DNA of 64,000 nt from Streptomyces sp. NBC_00224 (GTDB lineage Bacteria; Actinomycetota; Actinomycetes; Streptomycetales; Streptomycetaceae): the NCBI RefSeq assembly GCF_041435195.1, contig NZ_CP108106.1, positions 62,001-126,000 of the forward strand. Reading direction: 5' to 3'. Position numbers and translations under genes: made by a program. Below, in pieces: positions 34,364 to 43,221 of the stretch (position 1 is the first letter of the stretch; each line of letters begins with the position of its first letter). The notes under the pieces are model-generated. The model saw only the letters and a program-made list of their open reading frames with translations. It made no database searches and was not told where the DNA came from.

Positions 34364-34464
34364 TTCGGCTTTTCGGGGCGCTTGGGGTCGGGGGGCGGGA
34401 TGGGCCGGCCGGGCTTGTGGCCATCGCTCTCCGATGGATCGGGCTTGCCTCCGTGCCTGCCCAC
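34360..34464 (-). CDS. Small peptide A, candidate precursor for methyltransferase A
   Basis: A 34-residue ORF starting at GTG 34464 with GAGGAGGGAG seven bases upstream. It is rich in Pro, Lys and Asp, opens MGRHGGKPDPSESDGHKPG and has a single Asp-Gly pair (residues 14-15), the dipeptide most prone to aspartimide formation. It has no signal sequence and no cysteine, so it is not a lanthipeptide. The stop overlaps the methyltransferase start (GTGA). It could instead be a translated leader with no product role. Confidence 0.6.
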   Translation of the reverse strand: MGRHGGKPDPSESDGHKPGRPIPPPDPKRPEKPK

Positions 34465-35076
34465 AGGAAGACTCCCTCCTCGTCGCTGTGCGTGCTCGGA
34501 TGGTAGCGGGGGCCGCCGCAGAGCCAAAAGGGCACCGCGAGGCATCGGCGGCAAAGGGTGCTTGAAGTGCGTCCGCCTCCCGGGCAGTTCCCTGGTGAGA
34601 GCAGTGGAACGAGCGCTGGGTGTCGTGCTACCGCGCGGCGTAGCCAGGTGAAGCGCTTCGTTGCGAAGTCGCCCGGGTTCCACCGCCCCGCCGCCCTTCG
34701 GTCAACTCCTTTCGCAGGATGGCCACACAGCCCCTTCAGCTACGAGACACAGGCCAGGGACCGGGATCGCGATGTCGGCGAGAGGATTACCCGGCTGCTG
34801 CGCCTCGGGCATGCTGCCCTTCACGACGCCAGCGGCGAGGACGAGCAGGTTGCGCTACGCGAGCTCATCAGCCTCTACAACCTCCACCAGGTCTAGCTGC
34901 GCCGGGCGCTGCCGGTCGACTCGGTCCCCAGGAACCGGGCGGCCTGAGTGGTCGTCCACAGAGTCCCTGCTTCGGGCTCGATCACCGGTCCTCGTCGTGG
35001 TCGCTGCCCCGCAGATAGCGCCCAGATTCCAGCGTCGCCCTTTCCGCGCGCTGAACAGGACGGCAGGATCACTCAC
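34465..35076. other. Intergenic region of about 610 bp
   Basis: It holds the promoter of peptide A on one strand and of the epimerase on the other. A plus-strand frame ending at 34896 reads SYETQARDRDRDVGERITRL and ALRELISLYNLHQV, which looks like the C-terminal end of a small acidic protein, but it has no start codon with a ribosome-binding site. I do not call it a gene. Confidence 0.35.
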
Positions 35077-36111
35077 ATGAGGATCCTGGTCATCGGCGGC
35101 ACGTGGTTTCTGGGTAAGAGCACCGTGGAGGGAGCGCTCGCGCGGGGCTGGTCGGTCACTACGTTCAACCGTGGGCGCTCCGGCCGTGATGTTCCCGGTG
35201 TCGAGCCGGTTCATGGTGATCGCACCTCTCGTGGGGACTTGCACCGTCTCGCCGGGCATGGCCCTTGGGATGCCGTGATCGACACATCAAGTTCTGACTT
35301 TCCGCCGCGGGACGTGCGTCTGGCGGCCGTGGCCCTCCGACGCGCGGCCCGGCGGTGGGTGCATATTTCCACGGTGTCCGTCTATAAGGGGTGGCCTCAC
35401 ATGCCTCTGACTGACAGTTCGCCGTTGCTGGAGTGCCCGCCGGACGCGGATGAGTCGTTCGGATACACCGGTGAGGACGGCAGCCCCACCGTGTACGGGT
35501 TTCAGAAGGCCGGTGGCGAGCGGGCGGTCCACGAGGCTTTCGGTGAGGCGGCGGTGTTCCTTCGGCCGGGGGTCCTGCTGGGGCCCGGGGAGTACGTGGG
35601 GCGGCTGCCGTGGTGGCTGTCGCGGGCCCAACGCGGGGGGAGGATGGTGGCGCCGGCACCGCGTGAGCAGCGTATTCAGCCTGTTGACGTACGAGATGTC
35701 GCGGCTTTCGCCCTGGACCAGGCGGTGGGGACGGCGGGCGGTGGCTTCACTCTGGCCCACCCTGACGGCATCTCCTTCGAGGACTTCCTCCGTGAGTGCC
35801 TGGTGGTCACGGGCGGCGCGGGCAAGCCGGTGTGGGTGGAGCCGGAGATGCTGGCCGGGCACGGTGTGAAGGAGTGGACTGAGTTGCCGTTGTGGCGTAC
35901 GCACGCGGGTGCGTGGTCGGTCGATTCCAGTCGGGCGGTGGCGGCTGGCTTCCGGTGCCGGCCGGTGGTTGAGACCCTGCGTGACACGTGGGCCTGGCTG
36001 GCCGGTGACGGACGCCCGGTGGAGCACCCCCGGTGGAAGGAGCACGGTATCGCCGCGGACAAGGAGGCGAAGATTCTCGCCGCCTTGGCCCCGTCATCCT
36101 TCGAGCTGTAA
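35077..36111 (+). CDS. NAD-dependent epimerase/reductase (extended SDR)
   Basis: A 344-residue protein starting at ATG 35077 with AGGA upstream. MRILVIGGTWFLGKSTVEGA is the GxxGxxG dinucleotide fold, TFNRG the strand-2 end (Arg suggests NADP), VIDTSS the third strand, ISTVSVYKG the catalytic Ser-Val-Tyr segment and VYGFQKAGGER the Y-x-x-x-K pair. PGVLLGPGEYVGRLPWWL is typical of streptomycete atypical epimerases. The substrate is unknown. Its 3' end overlaps that of the convergent HTH-TPR gene by 18 bp. Confidence 0.85.
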   Translation: MRILVIGGTWFLGKSTVEGALARGWSVTTFNRGRSGRDVPGVEPVHGDRTSRGDLHRLAGHGPWDAVIDTSSSDFPPRDVRLAAVALRRAARRWVHISTVSVYKGWPHMPLTDSSPLLECPPDADESFGYTGEDGSPTVYGFQKAGGERAVHEAFGEAAVFLRPGVLLGPGEYVGRLPWWLSRAQRGGRMVAPAPREQRIQPVDVRDVAAFALDQAVGTAGGGFTLAHPDGISFEDFLRECLVVTGGAGKPVWVEPEMLAGHGVKEWTELPLWRTHAGAWSVDSSRAVAAGFRCRPVVETLRDTWAWLAGDGRPVEHPRWKEHGIAADKEAKILAALAPSSFEL

Positions 36112-37416
36112 CAGTGCCGATCCGGTCAGCTGATGGGCGCTGGCGGCTCGGGTGAAGTCCTCGATTTGTTGGCGAAGTTGTGCGGGCTGCACGGCTCCTC
36201 GGAAGGCCGGTGAGGTGAGGAGGTGCTGGATCTGGCTGGTCCGGGCCAGCACGCCGGTGACACGTTGGTCAGCTGGGATGTTCCACAGCGGCAGCAGGGC
36301 TTCAGCGGCGCCTTCAACGTCGTCGCTGAGCAGGCGTGCCATGCCAAGGTCGGCCGAGGCGCCGCCCAGGACGTGCGCTGAGCGGGTCTGGGCTGGCTGC
36401 TGGTCGATGAGCTGCAGTGCCTGGAGTGCCGAGATCTCGGCCTGATTAGCGTCGTGGACGAGTAGCGCTGTCGAGCTGTTGGACATGGCCAGGCGGTCTG
36501 CCGGAAAGCCGAATTCTCCTCCGACGCCGTCGTGCAGGTCATCGCGCGTGCCGTCATCGACGTCTTCGGCCAGCCTCAGGGCATGCATGGCGGCGTCGCG
36601 GTCACCGAGGTGGCCGAGCGCGCGTGCCTCGATGGCGAGCAGGCGCCTGCGGGCGACGTCACCAAGTCCGCCGTACGTCTGGGCCCGGCGGGCTTTCGCG
36701 ACGGCTTCGCCGGGCATCGAGGTGAAGTAGGCGATGTAGGCGAGGATGCCGTCGGCGTAGGCGCGCAGGGGCTCGAAGCGGGCAGTCTCGGCGTAGAGGT
36801 CGGCTGTGCGGGCCAGGCGCCGGGCGCCGGCGAAAGCACCGAGGTCGAAGGCCGCTACGGCAAGCAGAGCCATGGTCTGGCCGGAGAGCAACAAGAGCCG
36901 CTGCTGCTGTGCGGGGACCCGGGTGTGATCACGCTGGTCTTGCAGTCGCGCCTGAAGAGCGTGGCCGCGCTGGAGGGCGGTAACGGGGGCGAGGCAGGCG
37001 TAGTCGTGCGCGAGCCCTGCCACATCGTCGGTCAGCTGGTCCAGGCTGGTGTCGGAGATCGACGCCGCGGCGGTCGCGCTGGCGTCGTGGTGGGCGTCTT
37101 CTGCCATCATGTTGATCTTTTGCTCCAGGTCGAACGCGGTGGTACGGGCATCAAGCTGTATGGGTGGCCCGAACAGTTCGGCAACGGGCTGGCCGAACAT
37201 GGCCTGCAGAACGCGGCAGGTGTCGGAGCTCAAGGAGAGCGGATCGACGTTTCCTGCTCGCCATCGCTTCGCGGTGCGTTCACTGCAGGTCGGATCGTTG
37301 GAGCCCTTGCCAATGATCTGGGCGGCCGTGGTCGAGAACAGGGCGACCATCTCCGGGACACCCAGGCTGCGTTCCATGCACAGCTGCTTCAGCAGGGTCG
37401 GCGGTTGTTGCCTCAC
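36094..37416 (-). CDS. HTH-TPR regulator cut off from its promoter by IS21
   Basis: About 440 residues if translation starts at GTG 37416, which lies inside the IS target duplication. PTLLKQLCMERSLGVPEMV, SERTAKRWRAGNVDPL and TCRVLQAMFGQPVAELFGPP form the DNA-binding region of NsdA/NsdB-like streptomycete regulators; the rest is TPR-like helices (ALQRGHALQARL, DLGAFAGARRLARTADLYAE, ARALGHLGDRDAAMHALRLA). Upstream of the GTG the native sequence now lies beyond the IS (from 40468), where GGGGGAG would have been the ribosome-binding site. The frame stays open across the junction on the uninterrupted allele, so an earlier start (for example 40517) is possible and the gene may instead be truncated. 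Confidence 0.7.
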   Translation of the reverse strand: MRQQPPTLLKQLCMERSLGVPEMVALFSTTAAQIIGKGSNDPTCSERTAKRWRAGNVDPLSLSSDTCRVLQAMFGQPVAELFGPPIQLDARTTAFDLEQKINMMAEDAHHDASATAAASISDTSLDQLTDDVAGLAHDYACLAPVTALQRGHALQARLQDQRDHTRVPAQQQRLLLLSGQTMALLAVAAFDLGAFAGARRLARTADLYAETARFEPLRAYADGILAYIAYFTSMPGEAVAKARRAQTYGGLGDVARRRLLAIEARALGHLGDRDAAMHALRLAEDVDDGTRDDLHDGVGGEFGFPADRLAMSNSSTALLVHDANQAEISALQALQLIDQQPAQTRSAHVLGGASADLGMARLLSDDVEGAAEALLPLWNIPADQRVTGVLARTSQIQHLLTSPAFRGAVQPAQLRQQIEDFTRAASAHQLTGSALLQLEG

Positions 37417-37417
37417 G
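37412..37417. repeat. Left 6-bp target-site duplication of IS21 element
   Basis: CTCACG directly abuts the left terminal inverted repeat and is repeated exactly at 40462-40467 on the other side of the element. Confidence 0.8.
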
Positions 37418-37634
37418 TGTTTGTAAGCACTTCTTTGGGCTCCAGTGCACGGATCTGAAGTGGCCCCGTGGGGTACGAAGTTGATCTGGCTCCACCTGGC
37501 GAACACGTGCTGTGACGTGCCCTCTTTGGAGTGAATGCACTGCTCTGTCCGCCCGATGACGGCAGGGTGTGTGCGTCGATCACGGTCTTGTCGGAGGCCG
37601 TGTGTGTTGATCACGGTCATGTCGGGAGGCCGGG

Positions 37635-39269
37635 GTGGGTTTGTCGCGCGCTGAACTGTTCGCCGCGATCCGGAGAGACAGACGTCTCGATCCGGAGCTG
37701 TCGCAGCGGGCTCTTGGGGAGAAGTACGGAGTGCACCGCAGGACGGTCCGTCAGGCCCTGAACTCCGCGGTCCCACCGCCGAGGAAGAAACCGGTGCCGC
37801 GGGCGACAGTCCTAGACCCGGCCAAGGCCTGGATCGACGCGATGCTGCGGGAGGACCTGACCGCGCCACGCAAGCAGAAACACACGGCCCGGCGGATCCA
37901 TCAGCGTCTCGCCCAAGACCACGGCTTCGACCAGGCGTCGTACTCGACGGTCTGTGACTACGTCCTGATCCGGCGCCCGCAGATCGAGGCCGAGGCCCGG
38001 GAAGGGCACCGGCACATGAACGGGATGGTTCCCCAGGTGCATCTTCCCGGCGAGGAAGCGGAGGTCGACTTCGCCGATGTGTGGGTTCGGCTGGCGGGCG
38101 AAGTGGTCAAATGCCACCTGTTCACGCTGCGGATGTCGTACTCGGGCAAGGCCGTCCACCGGGTCTATGCCTCACAGGCCCAGGAGTCCTTCATGGAAGG
38201 GCATGTTGAGGCGTTCAACGTCCTGGGCGGAGTCCCGGCCCGGCACATTCGTTACGACAATCTGAAGCCGGCGGTCAACCGGATCTGCACCGGCCGCAGC
38301 CGGGTGGAGTCGGAACGGTGGGTGACCTTCCGTGCCCACTACGGCTTCGACGCCTTCTACTGCATCCCCGGCCAGGAAGGCGCCCATGAGAAGGGCGGCG
38401 TCGAGCACGAGGGCGGACGTTTCCGGCGCACGCACCTCGTTCCGGTTCCCGACGTCGCCTCGTTGGCCGAGCTGAACGAGAAGATCACGGCGATCGACGC
38501 GGCCGAGGACACACGGATCCTTGCGGGCAGACTGACCACCATCGGCTTCAACTTCACCATCGAGAAAGACGAATTGCTGCCGTTGCCGTTCGAGGAGTTC
38601 GAGTGCGGCATCACGCTGACGCCGAAGGTCGACCGCAGCAGCCGGATCACGGTCCGTCAGTGCCACTACTCGGTGCCCGCCCGTTTCATCGGGCAGAACG
38701 TGCGGGTGCTGCTACGGGGCAACGAACTGCTGGTGTTCGAACGGCGGACGATCGCCGCCCGTCACCCCCGGCTGACCCGGCGGGGCGAGTTCCGCGACGA
38801 ACTCGACCACTACCTCGAGATCCTGCTGACCAAGCCCGGCGCCATGGCGGGCTCCACCGCATTGGCAACCGCCCGCCAGAACGGATCGTTCACCGAGGTC
38901 CATGAGGCGTTCTGGGCCGCGGCCCGCACCGCGCACGGCGACGCGGCCGGGACCAGGGCCCTGATCGAGGTCCTCCTGCTGCACCGGCGGATGCCGGCCG
39001 AGGCGGTCCAGCTGGGCATGGCGGCCGCGATCCGGGCCGGTGCCGCCACCGCAGACGTCGTGGCCGTCGAGGCCCGCAAAGCCGCCGCGCAAACACCAGA
39101 GGTGGCCGAGGAAGGAGGCGACGGAGACGATCCGCCGCCGTGGGCCAAGCCCAGCGGGGTGGTCTCTTTGGCGGCCCGCAGAGCCCAGCTTCCCGAGGAC
39201 AAACGCCCGCTGCCGACCGTGAGCCACTACGACCAGCTCCTGACCCGCCGACCGAAAGGCCTTGCATGA
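37635..39269 (+). CDS. istA: IS21-family transposase
   Basis: A 544-residue protein starting at GTG 37635 with GGAGG upstream. An N-terminal HTH (LSRAELFAAIRRDRRLDPEL, LGEKYGVHRRTVRQAL) is followed by a DDE core: VDFADVWV (first Asp), IRYDNLKPAV (second Asp) and KGGVEHEGG (Glu). The C-terminal domain (SRITVRQCHYSVPARFIGQN) is typical of IstA. The stop overlaps the ATG of istB by four bases, the usual arrangement for making both proteins in fixed ratio. The gene looks intact. Confidence 0.95.
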   Translation: MGLSRAELFAAIRRDRRLDPELSQRALGEKYGVHRRTVRQALNSAVPPPRKKPVPRATVLDPAKAWIDAMLREDLTAPRKQKHTARRIHQRLAQDHGFDQASYSTVCDYVLIRRPQIEAEAREGHRHMNGMVPQVHLPGEEAEVDFADVWVRLAGEVVKCHLFTLRMSYSGKAVHRVYASQAQESFMEGHVEAFNVLGGVPARHIRYDNLKPAVNRICTGRSRVESERWVTFRAHYGFDAFYCIPGQEGAHEKGGVEHEGGRFRRTHLVPVPDVASLAELNEKITAIDAAEDTRILAGRLTTIGFNFTIEKDELLPLPFEEFECGITLTPKVDRSSRITVRQCHYSVPARFIGQNVRVLLRGNELLVFERRTIAARHPRLTRRGEFRDELDHYLEILLTKPGAMAGSTALATARQNGSFTEVHEAFWAAARTAHGDAAGTRALIEVLLLHRRMPAEAVQLGMAAAIRAGAATADVVAVEARKAAAQTPEVAEEGGDGDDPPPWAKPSGVVSLAARRAQLPEDKRPLPTVSHYDQLLTRRPKGLA

Positions 39270-40081
39270 ACACGACCGCCGCACCCACCCGCCAGCACGT
39301 CCCTGGACCCCGCCGGGACGCCGGACCCGAGGAGGCCGTGGACACGGCCATCGACGAGGCATGCCGCAGCCTGCACCTGCCCACCATCCGCAGCCGGGTC
39401 TCGGAGATGGCCGAGGAGGCGATGCGCCAGCGGTCCAGCTACAAGGACTTCCTCGCCGACCTGCTGGAGGCCGAGTGCGCCGAACGCGAGGAACGGCGCA
39501 AGCAGCGGCTGGTCAGAGACGCCAACTTCCCCCGCCCCAAGCGGCTGGAGGACTTCGACTTCGCCGAGAACCCGAACGTCACTCCGGAACTGGTCGGCAC
39601 GCTGTCGGACCCGGCCTGGGTCAAGGCCGGGCAGCCGCTCTGCCTGATCGGCGACTCCGGCACCGGCAAGTCCCACCTGCTCATCGGGATCGGCACCGCC
39701 ATGGCCGAGGCCGGGCTGAAGGTCCGCTACACGACCACGGTCAACCTGGTCAACGAGCTCGCCGAGGCCGCCGACGAGAAGAAGCTGGGCCGCACCATCG
39801 CCCGCTACGGCCGCGTCGACCTACTCTGCCTGGACGAGTTCGGCTATCTCGACCTCGACAAGGCCGGAGCGAAACTGCTGTTCCAGATCTTCACCGAGCG
39901 CGAAGAACGCAGAGCCATCGCCATCGCGTCGAACGCCCCGTTCTCCGAGTGGAGGCAGACGTTCACCGACCCCCGGCTCTGCACCGCGATCGTCGACCGC
40001 GTCACCTTCAACGCACACATCGTCGAAACCGGCACCGACTCCTACCGCTTCGCCCAGAGTCAGAAGAAGCGACGCCGCTGA
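39266..40081 (+). CDS. istB: IS21-family transposition helper ATPase
   Basis: A 271-residue protein starting at ATG 39266, coupled to istA. LPTIRSRVSEMAEEAMRQRS and SYKDFLADLLEAECAER form the N-terminal helices, LCLIGDSGTGKSHLL is the Walker A motif and VDLLCLDEFGYLDLD Walker B. IAIASNAPFSEW and IVDRVTFNAHIVET match the AAA+ sensor and arginine-finger region of DnaC-like IstB proteins. IstB forms filaments on DNA and directs IstA to the target. Intact length. Confidence 0.95.
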   Translation: MNTTAAPTRQHVPGPRRDAGPEEAVDTAIDEACRSLHLPTIRSRVSEMAEEAMRQRSSYKDFLADLLEAECAEREERRKQRLVRDANFPRPKRLEDFDFAENPNVTPELVGTLSDPAWVKAGQPLCLIGDSGTGKSHLLIGIGTAMAEAGLKVRYTTTVNLVNELAEAADEKKLGRTIARYGRVDLLCLDEFGYLDLDKAGAKLLFQIFTEREERRAIAIASNAPFSEWRQTFTDPRLCTAIVDRVTFNAHIVETGTDSYRFAQSQKKRRR

Positions 40082-40096
40082 CCTCGAACGACAACC

Positions 40097-40128
40097 GCGG
40101 CCGGCCTCCCTCACGGGAGGCCGGCCGC
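40097..40128. terminator. 14-bp stem hairpin ending the istAB transcript
   Basis: GCGGCCGGCCTCCC pairs with its exact complement around TCAC, 15 bp after the istB stop and inside the element. Likely intrinsic terminator. Confidence 0.75.
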
Positions 40129-40461
40129 AGCCGTTTCGGACCCAGCCGCCAAGTCCCAGTGCCGACCAGGCCATCGCCCGTTCTCGTCCAGCTGCCACGG
40201 GCACTGGGCGGCCCGCAACCTGAGTCGAGTCGGGTCGGCAGCCCTCCACGCACCTGTCGGGGGCACGCTTTCGGAGGTCTGACCGAGACTCCAAAACTAC
40301 CGCGCCGACCCCCCGTCCCGGCCAGCAGAACCACTCGTTCGAAGTGGGGCCAAATCACCTTGCCGCAGGGGCGTGAATCACACCAATACGCGCCCCCACC
40401 GGCCAGCCAGTGGAGCCAAAAGAACCCCGTGCACTGGAGCCAAAATAAGTGCTTACAGACA

Positions 40462-40467
40462 CTCACG
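40462..40467. repeat. Right 6-bp target-site duplication of IS21 element
   Basis: CTCACG follows the right inverted repeat and matches the left copy at 37412-37417. Removing the element and one copy restores a continuous minus-strand frame into the HTH-TPR gene. Confidence 0.8.
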
Positions 40468-40728
40468 TCTCCCCCAAGGGGTTCACCGGTCAAGGGACTC
40501 GTGTCATTCCTCTGCACGAAAGGGGATACCGCACTCGGCCCCCAGTTCAACACTTGTGCAGAGATTGGCACTTGAGTGGCCTGGCGACGTCCCCGGGCCC
40601 TGGCAGGGGCCGCCCATCTGGCACCCGCACGACATGGCGCTGTCACTCCCCTCGGGGCCAAGCTGATCCCCCTCACAGGCAGTGGACGATCACTCCGTGA
40701 GCGAGCCTTTCAAGGAGAGAAGACCGTC

Positions 40729-40872
40729 ATGGGACGTACGAACGGGACCTCTGACAGCGACCAGAGCGAGGAGGGCGACATCCACGGCGCCGGACAGGGC
40801 GACACCGGCAACGGGCAGGGTCACGGTAGTGACGAGGACCGCATGGGCGGCGGCGCCCCCAGCGACAGCTGA
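40729..40872 (+). CDS. Small peptide B, candidate precursor for methyltransferase B
   Basis: A 47-residue ORF starting at ATG 40729 with AAGGAGAG nine bases upstream. It opens MGRTNGTSDSDQSEEGDIHG and is rich in Gly, Asp, Ser and Asn, with Asn-Gly pairs at 5-6 and 28-29 and several Asp residues. Like Asp-Gly, Asn-Gly readily forms succinimide. It shares the MGR start with peptide A. It has no cysteine and no signal. The stop is followed immediately by the methyltransferase B reading frame. Confidence 0.6.
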   Translation: MGRTNGTSDSDQSEEGDIHGAGQGDTGNGQGHGSDEDRMGGGAPSDS

Positions 40873-40896
40873 GTGCGGCAGAAGGGGACGAACCCG

Positions 40897-41760
40897 ATGG
40901 ACGAGCAGCAGCACATCACCCGGTGCATGGAGATCATCGACAGCTACCGGGCCGGCTACTTCCAAGGCCGCTCCTGGCTGCGCAAGGCCTTCCGGTCCGT
41001 CCCCCGTGCCCACTTCGTTCCCGACCTGGTGTGGTGGCCCGAGCGGGACAAGGACGGCCTCTTCCCAGTGATCGACCGCACCGCTGAACCCGAACGCTGG
41101 CTCGAAGCCGTCTACACCCCGCGGATCGCGCTGATCACCCAGATCGACGACGGCAAGATCACCCCGCAGGATGGTCCAGCCCGATCGAACGCATTCACCT
41201 CCTCAATCTCCTGCTCCGCCGTCGTCGTGCAGATGCTCCATCACCTCGATCCGCAGCCGGGCGAGAACGTGCTGGAGATCGGGACCGGCACCGGCTACAA
41301 CGCCGCCCTGCTCGCTGCCCGCGTCGGAGCACACCGCCTGACGACAGTAGAGATCGACCCGGCCACGGCCGATCGGGCCCGCACGGCACTGCACACCCTC
41401 GACGTCGCCGCCCCCACCGTCGTCGTCGCGGACGGGGAGGCCGGCTACGCCGCCCGCGCCCCGTACGACCGGCTGATCAGCACCGCATGCGTGCAGCAGA
41501 TCCCGCCCGCATGGATGGAACAGATGCAGCCCGGCGGAACGATCCTCACACCAGTGGCCACACCGTTCGGCGACGACGCGCTGGCCCTGCTCGTCGCCGA
41601 CGGCCAAGGCCACGCAAGCGGGCAGCTGGTAGCGGCCGTGAGCTTCATGCGCACCCGCTCCCAGCGCAAGCCCCGCCCCTGGCGCGAACTCGGATGGCCC
41701 CGCCTCCCAGACTTCGAACTCGCTGCAGGGCCCAACGGCCAAAGCGTCCGCCAGCACTGA
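40897..41760 (+). CDS. PIMT-like methyltransferase B
   Basis: A 287-residue protein from ATG 40897, preceded by AAGGGG; an in-frame GTG at 40873, directly after the peptide stop, is an alternative. HFVPDLVWW and VYTPRIALITQIDDGK lead to the substrate loop NAFTSSISC (about 98-106), then ENVLEIGTGTGYNAALL and LTTVEIDP (SAM site) and GGTILTPVATPFG (motif III). It lacks the extra C-terminal domain of copies A and C and ends AAGPNGQSVRQH. The fragment at 43222 is closest to this copy. Confidence 0.85.
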   Translation: MDEQQHITRCMEIIDSYRAGYFQGRSWLRKAFRSVPRAHFVPDLVWWPERDKDGLFPVIDRTAEPERWLEAVYTPRIALITQIDDGKITPQDGPARSNAFTSSISCSAVVVQMLHHLDPQPGENVLEIGTGTGYNAALLAARVGAHRLTTVEIDPATADRARTALHTLDVAAPTVVVADGEAGYAARAPYDRLISTACVQQIPPAWMEQMQPGGTILTPVATPFGDDALALLVADGQGHASGQLVAAVSFMRTRSQRKPRPWRELGWPRLPDFELAAGPNGQSVRQH

Positions 41761-41789
41761 CGAGCCTCCCCTCCACGAAGGACCCGGTC

Positions 41790-42074
41790 ATGACCGACTT
41801 TCCAGCCGTGGGGTTCGCTCCCCCGGAGTTGGCCCAGGTGATTCCGGAGGCCTTCGATACGGACGAGGCCGCGCCAAGGCCCCTTTCTGCCGCACCACCA
41901 CGCGCGCGCTCGTCCAGATCACACACAGCCCGGACGTCTGCCCACACCGAGGAGGAAATGATGGCCGACAGCAAGCACAAGGGCGACCCGGCACCGATCA
42001 AGCCGTGGACCCCGCCGACGCCGAGCCCTGACGGCAGCGGCGGAGGTTCCGGCAGCGGCGGACGCGGAAAGTAG
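41790..42074 (+). CDS. Peptide C, candidate precursor for methyltransferase C (two possible starts)
   Basis: One frame offers two initiation sites. ATG 41790, with GAAGGA seven bases upstream, gives 94 residues beginning MTDFPAVGFAPPELAQVIPE. ATG 41961, with GGAGG just ahead, gives a 37-residue peptide beginning MADSKHKGDPAPIKPWTPP and containing a single Asp-Gly pair (residues 24-25) before a Gly/Ser tail. The long form could be a leader-core precursor and the short one the core region. It lies 29 bp after methyltransferase B and 7 bp before methyltransferase C. The internal ribosome-binding site is strikingly good. Confidence 0.55.
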   Translation: MTDFPAVGFAPPELAQVIPEAFDTDEAAPRPLSAAPPRARSSRSHTARTSAHTEEEMMADSKHKGDPAPIKPWTPPTPSPDGSGGGSGSGGRGK

Positions 42075-42081
42075 GCGCACC

Positions 42082-43218
42082 ATGAACTACCGTGCACGCG
42101 CCGCGCGGGAGCTGGACGCCATGGGGGCCTTCCGGTCCCCATGGCTCCGTCCCGCGTTCGATGCCGTCGACCGTGAAATGTTCGCCCCCGCTCAATTCTG
42201 GACCCTGGCCACCGACGAGAAGGGCCTCCACCCCGTCATCGACCGGTCCGCCGACTTCGATGCGTGGCAGGCAGGGGTGTGGGACACCCACAATTCGCTG
42301 ATCACGCAGATGGACGACGGCCGCACCCCCGCCGACGGCCCCGCACGAGGCGACTACACCAGCAGCATCTCCGCCCTCGACATCGCCTTCGAGAAGCTGA
42401 ACCAACTCGACGTCGAGCCCGAACACCGGGTCCTCGAAATCGGAACCGCCTCCGGCTACCACACCGCGCTCCTTGCCGAACGCGTCGGGGCCGCACAGGT
42501 GACCACGATCGAGATCGACCCGGCCCTATCAGCGTGGGGCGCGGACAATCTCGGCAAGGCCGGCTACGCCCCTTATGTGGTACGCGGGGACGGGCTGGCC
42601 GGACATCCCGAGAGCGCTCCCTTCGACCGCATCATCAACACGGCCTCCCTGCGCCGCATCCCGGCCGCCTGGCGCCGGCAGACAACCGACGGGGGCATCA
42701 TCCTGACCCCGTTCAACACGCTCTACGCCAACGGCGGGCTGCTGAAACTGCGCGTACATGACGGCATCGCCTCAGGCCCGTTCGTCGGCTCTGCCTCCTA
42801 CATGTGGGCCCGCTCCGAGCGACCACGCGAGCCCGCCCGCAACCCGGACACCTACGCGCTCACGTCTTCGCCCATCGACCCCGCCCAGGTGCTGGACGGG
42901 ACGTGGGCCCAGGACTTCGCCATCGGTCTGCACGTGCCCCACATCGCCATCGATCGGCAGCGCGACGACGACAGCACCCGCCGAGCCCAGATCCGGGACG
43001 ACACGGGCGCTTCCGTCACCGTCGTCCGCTACACCGACTGGTGGGAGGACGGCGCGGTGACCGTCTGGGGAGAACGCGATCTGTGGGCCGAGGTCGTCAC
43101 GGCCTACACCGCATGGCGCACAGCCAGCCAGCCTCACGTGACCCGTTACGGCCTGACCGTCTCCGACGAGGGCCAGCAGGTGTGGCTCGACAAGCCGGAC
43201 CATGTCCTCCGACGCTGA
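42082..43218 (+). CDS. PIMT-like methyltransferase C
   Basis: A 378-residue protein starting at ATG 42082. VWDTHNSLITQMDDGR, then DYTSSISALD (substrate loop) and RVLEIGTASGYHTALL at 116-131 with VTTIEIDP, form the PIMT core; GGIILTPFNTLY is motif III. In the glycine loop, TAS replaces the usual TGT/TGS, a mild change. A C-terminal extension of about 130 residues (YTDWWEDGAVTVWGERDLWA, TRYGLTVSDEGQQVWLDKP) is shared with copy A (TRFGITITSTDQWTWLDTP). It probably acts on peptide C. Confidence 0.85.
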   Translation: MNYRARAARELDAMGAFRSPWLRPAFDAVDREMFAPAQFWTLATDEKGLHPVIDRSADFDAWQAGVWDTHNSLITQMDDGRTPADGPARGDYTSSISALDIAFEKLNQLDVEPEHRVLEIGTASGYHTALLAERVGAAQVTTIEIDPALSAWGADNLGKAGYAPYVVRGDGLAGHPESAPFDRIINTASLRRIPAAWRRQTTDGGIILTPFNTLYANGGLLKLRVHDGIASGPFVGSASYMWARSERPREPARNPDTYALTSSPIDPAQVLDGTWAQDFAIGLHVPHIAIDRQRDDDSTRRAQIRDDTGASVTVVRYTDWWEDGAVTVWGERDLWAEVVTAYTAWRTASQPHVTRYGLTVSDEGQQVWLDKPDHVLRR

Positions 43219-43221
43219 CAG

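Larger units (their letters stand above)
37418..40461 (+). mobile_element. IS21-family insertion sequence
   Basis: A 3,044-bp element bounded by imperfect inverted repeats: TGTTTGTAAGCACTT followed by CTTTGGGCTCCAGTGCACGG on the left, and the mirror TGTCTGTAAGCACTT with ATTTTGGCTCCAGTGCACGG on the right. It contains coupled istA and istB genes and a terminator. The 6-bp duplications and intact genes suggest a recent insertion. Confidence 0.9.

Noticed and set aside
34360..34464. Peptide A as an FxLD-type lanthipeptide precursor
   Set aside because: It has no cysteine and no FxLD motif, and no LanB/LanC-like dehydratase or cyclase is nearby.
37418..37634. Minus-strand extension of the HTH-TPR gene into the IS21 left end
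   Set aside because: The frame is open by chance; this sequence belongs to the mobile element and cannot be the native N terminus.
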